From Linyphia triangularis (Eukaryota > Arthropoda > Arachnida > Araneae > Linyphiidae), in assembly GCA_963978545.1 (NCBI GenBank), contig OZ021727.1, forward strand, positions 18,302,743 to 18,366,742: DNA of 64,000 nucleotides, read 5' to 3'. The notes under the pieces are model-generated. The model searched no databases. It had not been told where the DNA came from and saw only the letters and a program-made list of their open reading frames with translations. A program made the position numbers and the translations under genes. This document shows positions 61,601 through 64,000 of the stretch, one piece after another. How positions within the stretch are numbered: position 1 is the stretch's first letter; each line of letters starts with the position of its first letter.

Positions 61601-62095
61601 TTATTGGATTAAAACTTTTAGAAAAATATATTTTAAACCAAAAATAAAAAGGGGCTAGATACTATGATTGGAAAAGTGTGATTTCTTGCTATTGTGAAGT
61701 TCCATGTAATTTTTTAACTTTTAATAGAAAAAAATTATATTCCCCAATTAACTGCAGTTTTGGAAAATTTCCACAAAATTTTTCACAATTCAATTGCTCA
61801 GTTTTCCATATTCTCACTATTTTAATGAAATGCTATTGAATTTTAAATTTAACAATATTTCAATTTATATACAGTGAAATAGTGTATATCTCTCTTACAA
61901 AAAGAAATATTACGTTTTAGGAAAATTAAAGATTTTTAATTTTAATTATTTTTATACCTTGATGTAAGTCAAGCTTTTATACAGCTCTGGATCTAAGGAA
62001 GGGAGCTCGTCAATTGAGCTATACAGAGCACTATGCGTGTGACCCAACACCTGGCTTAGAAAAAAGGAAGCAAATGGCACATCCACTACAATTCC
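55487..62095 (-). CDS. UBE3B: UBE3B-like HECT E3 ubiquitin-protein ligase, C-terminal six exons (gene partial)
   Basis: Six minus-strand exons, joined in order 62095-61958, 61268-61144, 60781-60599, 59636-59525, 59129-59037 and 55678-55487, give 280 residues plus a stop. They match the HECT domain of UBE3B as I know it. Motifs include [78 protein letters not shown] and the active-site segment [16 protein letters not shown], ending in the family-typical FELS. HECT ligases accept ubiquitin from an E2 as a thioester on this cysteine and pass it to substrate. All introns are GT-AG, and the split codons (phase 2 at two junctions) rejoin correctly. The closest alternative is UBE3C, but [14 protein letters not shown] and the [10 protein letters not shown] segment favour UBE3B. 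The family protein is about 1,070 residues, so roughly the N-terminal three quarters lies beyond the right edge. Introns carry several MITEs and an antisense Tigger element. Confidence 0.95.
55817..56474. mobile_element. 658-bp foldback MITE with about 200-bp inverted arms, in UBE3B last intron
   Basis: Arms start GAGAGGCGACTGCAATTT from each end and stay alignable for about 200 bp, including the block GGTCTGCCGTGGCAAAAATG in both. TA flanks both ends. A related, partly lost copy is at 12926-13465. The element could form a long hairpin in the UBE3B pre-mRNA. Confidence 0.85.
56787..57180. mobile_element. Candidate CAGGGTG-ended repeat in UBE3B intron
   Basis: CAGGGTGGCCACAAAATTC at 56787 and its counterpart GTCTAGACACCCTG near 56909 form inverted ends of a short unit rich in TTCCCTGA motifs. 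More TTCCCTGA-type sequence continues at 57090-57180. The sequence type resembles widespread arthropod repeats, but I could not find a target duplication. Confidence 0.4.
58387..58419. repeat. (AT)n microsatellite in UBE3B intron
   Basis: An uninterrupted run of about 15 AT units starts after 'gcgattaaa'. Confidence 0.9.
58502..58760. mobile_element. 259-bp TTAA-flanked MITE (piggyBac-like) in UBE3B intron
   Basis: Perfect 13-bp inverted termini CCTGTTCAGGACC / GGTCCTGAACAGG are bounded on both sides by TTAA (58498-58501 and 58761-58764). The interior is GC-rich compared with its surroundings and holds repeated GTGATC motifs on one side. TTAA target duplication is diagnostic of the piggyBac superfamily. 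No coding capacity is seen, so it must be non-autonomous. Confidence 0.88.
59037..59129 (-). CDS. UBE3B: UBE3B exon (HECT C-lobe start)
   Basis: This exon of exactly 93 bp encodes 31 residues, [13 protein letters not shown] through VEVSDDQ, in phase 0 at both ends. The acceptor is TTTTTTGTAG and the donor is [19 protein letters not shown] is a near-invariant HECT signature. Confidence 0.96.
59525..59636 (-). CDS. UBE3B: UBE3B exon (HECT domain, N- to C-lobe)
   Basis: This exon of 112 bp contributes the last base of a split arginine codon (AG|G), then 37 residues from [10 protein letters not shown] to QHQKFLK in phase 0. The acceptor is TTATTCTAG and the donor is GTAAAC. The segment [17 protein letters not shown] is the conserved HECT helix next to the inter-lobe hinge. 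Confidence 0.95.
60352..60523. mobile_element. 172-bp TA-flanked MITE, copy 2 (pogo/Tigger-like ends), in UBE3B intron
   Basis: Ends read TA-CAGTCAAATCCCGTTAA and TTAACGGGGTTTGACTG-TA, forming inverted termini of about 20 bp with a TA duplication. An equally long relative lies at 34499-34670 in the opposite orientation. The CAGT terminus and TA target suggest mobilisation by a pogo/Tigger transposase. Confidence 0.85.
60599..60781 (-). CDS. UBE3B: UBE3B exon (HECT N-lobe, E2-binding region)
   Basis: This exon of 183 bp completes a split lysine codon, then encodes 60 residues from [10 protein letters not shown] to TPIDLIDL, ending with two bases of an arginine codon. The acceptor is ATCTTCAG. 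The donor is GTTTGT, weaker than the other donors because its third base is T. The [14 protein letters not shown] motif is the strongest single identifier of UBE3B in the window. Confidence 0.95.
61144..61268 (-). CDS. UBE3B: UBE3B exon (HECT N-lobe)
   Basis: This exon of 125 bp starts at [14 protein letters not shown] and ends after the first two bases of a lysine codon (phase 2). The acceptor is TATTGCAG and the donor is GTAAGA. It contains [23 protein letters not shown], matching the conserved HECT segment before the [11 protein letters not shown] helix. The split codon AA|A is completed by the next exon. Confidence 0.94.
61958..62095 (-). CDS. UBE3B: UBE3B exon (HECT N-lobe), first in window
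   Basis: This exon of 138 bp encodes 46 residues in phase 0 from [10 protein letters not shown] to YKSLTYIK. The acceptor is TTTATTCCAG and the donor is GTATAA. It encodes the HECT N-lobe stretch [14 protein letters not shown] and [14 protein letters not shown]. The preceding exon, expected to end in a KAVYE-like motif, is not found between 62096 and 64000, which is mostly a Tigger element. Confidence 0.95.
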
Positions 62096-62417
62096 CTGGA
62101 ATAAAAACAAACAATGTCAGATCAATAAAATATTATAAAAATGCTCAAGAAAACACATTTTTACATACATAACAAATAGGAATGAAAATTGTTTGAAAGC
62201 TTTTACTATAATCAACTTAGTAAGTCAGTTTTTACAGTGCCAGTATTTTTATAATAGTGCTAAATAATATTCGCCCTTTTTCTTGGGGAAATATTGTCAC
62301 AGTAAATGTGTAGTTAGGTAATCACATAAAGAGAAAAAAAATAAGAATAGCTAGGTTTTACAACTTGAAAATATTTCATTTATATAAAATTTTAACTTTT
62401 AAAATCTTAAAGAAGTA

Positions 62418-64000
62418 CAGTCGACTCGAGGTAGCTCGAACTTCGACAACTCGAATTTTTTGATATCTCGAAAAAAAATAGTTTCCCTGCACCTTCACTT
62501 CTTGTTTAATGCAATTTTATCTCTTTGACTCGAGGTTTTTCTTCCTTATTTCTTGGTAACTCAAAGTTTTCTCGGAAGCAACTCAAATTTTTTCCCCTCG
62601 ATTTTGAAAAACCTAAAGAATATTTTCTCCCATTCCTATTGTGCTTTATTGGAATACTCCGCAACACACACTTCGATGTTACATATCTTGTCGGCAGCCA
62701 ATGGTAGAAATGGATTAAGAATGAATTCCAAGAAATCGCGTTTAGCTGAGAGACACATGTCAACTCTGATTGGCTAGGGTATACGGAAGAGCGAAGGTCA
62801 AATAAAGGTCACTAGCTAACGACTCATCGGATTTTGGTTACACCATCATAAGTTGATTTTTCGTAGAGATGGCTACAAAACGTAAGTGCACTACACTTTC
62901 ACTAGCAGAGAAAAACGAGTCATAGATGCTGTAGAAAAGGGAGGAAAGAAAAAGAGTGAAATTGCTAAGGAGTTTGGTATTCCAAACAGCACATTGTCTA
63001 CAATTTTGAAAAATAAAGACACAATTCTCAAGAACTTTGATGATCATCATGGAGACAGAAAAAAGATGAGAAGTGGCGATTATCCTGATGTTGATAAATG
63101 TCTTATGAAATGGATGACGCAGTGCCGGACCCAGAACTTTCCACTTGGAGGGAACATCTTAAGAGAGAAAGCTGAGGATTTTGGAAAGCAATTGGGATAC
63201 ACGGAATTTAAAGCAAGCAGCGGCTGGTTTGAAAATTTAAAAAAAAGGAACAACGCAAGTTTTTATAAAATTTGTGGTGAAAGTGGAAGTGTGAGTGAAG
63301 ATGTGTGCCAGGAATGGGTCAAAACATTGTCCCCCATTCTGAAACAATATGATCCTAAAAACGTATTTAACGCTGATGAAACTGGACTTTTTTCAAGTGT
63401 CTGCCAGACAAAACCATGTCCATAAAAGGAGAACCCTGTCATGGCGGCAAAAGAAGCAAAGAAAGGGTTACTTTACTTTTATGCTCAAACATGGATGGAA
63501 GCGAAAAACTGAAGCCTGTTATGATAGGGAAATCAAAAAAGCCAAGGTGTTTCGCTGGTATCAAATCGTTTCCGATGGACTACGAATGTAACAAAAAGGC
63601 TTGGATGACAGTGGTACTCTTTGAAAAATGGTTAAAGGAACTCAAAAAGAAAATGAAACGTCAAAAGAGCAAGATTGTACTGTTTATAGATAACTGTACA
63701 GCACATCCCAGCACTGTCACCTCACAGTTGAAGTTTGTAAGAGTGGAGTTTATGCCGCCCAATACAACTTTGAAGTTGCAGCCCTTAGACCAAGGAATCA
63801 TTCAAAACTTTAAGGTGAAGTATCGGCATGAAGTTGTCAAAAAATGTATTACCGAGACTGATGGAGGAACCAACCCCTCTGTTAATTTATTGGAGGCCAT
63901 GCGAATGGCCTATAAAGCATGGAATTGCATGGAACAGAAGACAATTGCAAATTGTTTTAGAAAGGCACGATTCGTGATTGCAGAGAATGAAGCCGGCCAA
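62418..64000 (+). mobile_element. Tigger/pogo-type DNA transposon, 5' end to window edge
   Basis: The left end reads TA-CAGTCGACTCGAGG. The TA is the typical target duplication and CAGT the typical terminus of Tigger/pogo elements. About 450 bp of leader (62418-62868), containing several TCGAA/CTCGA repeats, precedes the transposase. The right end lies outside the window. The element sits in an intron of UBE3B, antisense to it. Confidence 0.88.
62869..64000 (+). pseudogene. Tigger-like transposase pseudogene (CENP-B HTH plus DDE), two frameshifts, partial
   Basis: The reading starts MATKRKCTTLSLAEK at 62869, hits a TAG at 62923-62925 after a one-base loss, and continues in the next frame to 63425. 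A second one-base loss in a six-T run (63388-63393) moves the reading to the third frame, which stays open to the window end. An N-terminal CENP-B-type helix-turn-helix (KKKSEIAKEFGIPNSTLSTI) is followed by a second DNA-binding HTH (WFENLKKR). The catalytic core shows NADETGLF, FIDNCTAHP and LQPLDQGIIQNF, which are the three aspartates of a pogo-type DDD triad with 32 residues between the second and third. The low number of breaks implies a rather young copy. It is not expected to make active protein. Confidence 0.92.

Noticed and set aside
62096..64000. Further upstream UBE3B exon
   Set aside because: No segment matching the expected preceding HECT or linker sequence; most of the stretch is the Tigger element on the other strand.

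Overview
This is a eukaryotic, strongly AT-rich, repeat-dense genomic window. It contains one conserved host gene, read on the minus strand at the right-hand end. The six terminal coding exons of a UBE3B-type HECT E3 ubiquitin ligase lie between 55487 and 62095. Reading frame, GT-AG borders and splice phases agree across all six exons (280 residues plus stop), and the catalytic cysteine is present. The rest of the gene lies beyond the right edge of the window. The intron-exon structure, the AT richness and the transposons point to an arthropod. The LINE C-termini, as I recall them from spider sequence entries, suggest a spider (Araneae), but this is inference.

Everything from 1 to about 55 kb looks like intergenic or intronic DNA in which I find no convincing host exon. 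It is a mosaic of mobile elements, many with exact ends that can be read directly. They include: TTAA-flanked elements (6390-7066, 16704-16965, 24865-25124, 37552-39774, 42616-44005, 58502-58760); hAT-type elements with 8-bp target duplications (24592-24769 and 37567-39097); TA-flanked MITEs (27545-28002, 34499-34670, 35854-36183, 47913-48225, 55817-56474, 60352-60523); two tRNA-derived SINE families with perfect 13-14 bp duplications (20717-20893, 23547-23716, 45692-45869, 49560-49728); and 5'-truncated LINE copies with (AAC)n tails (28612-29428, 28969-29288, 50324-50565). There is also a Helitron-like element with internal minisatellites (46563-47897), a long-TIR element with a decayed coding core (31260-33612) and a Tigger/pogo transposase pseudogene that runs off the right edge (62418-64000).

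The most informative structure is nesting. A LINE sits inside a LINE inside a repeat (28225-29530). A hAT element and a TTAA MITE both sit inside one older element (24231-25218). A TTAA MITE sits inside one arm of a 1.6-kb foldback element (15654-17245), a hAT element inside a TTAA element (37552-39774), and a SINE inside a second foldback copy (45547-46545). In several cases an uninterrupted relative elsewhere in the same window shows the empty site, so relative insertion order can be read without outside data.

The remaining stretches are AT-rich unassigned DNA with homopolymers, a (GT)62 microsatellite, (AT)n tracts, small minisatellites and some less AT-rich patches (about 10.1-11.9, 17.7-18.4, 25.2-25.7, 30.4-30.7 and 40.5-41.7 kb) that could be regulatory. 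I did not find a clearly new defence or metabolic system. The novelty lies in the repeat families and their nested architecture.
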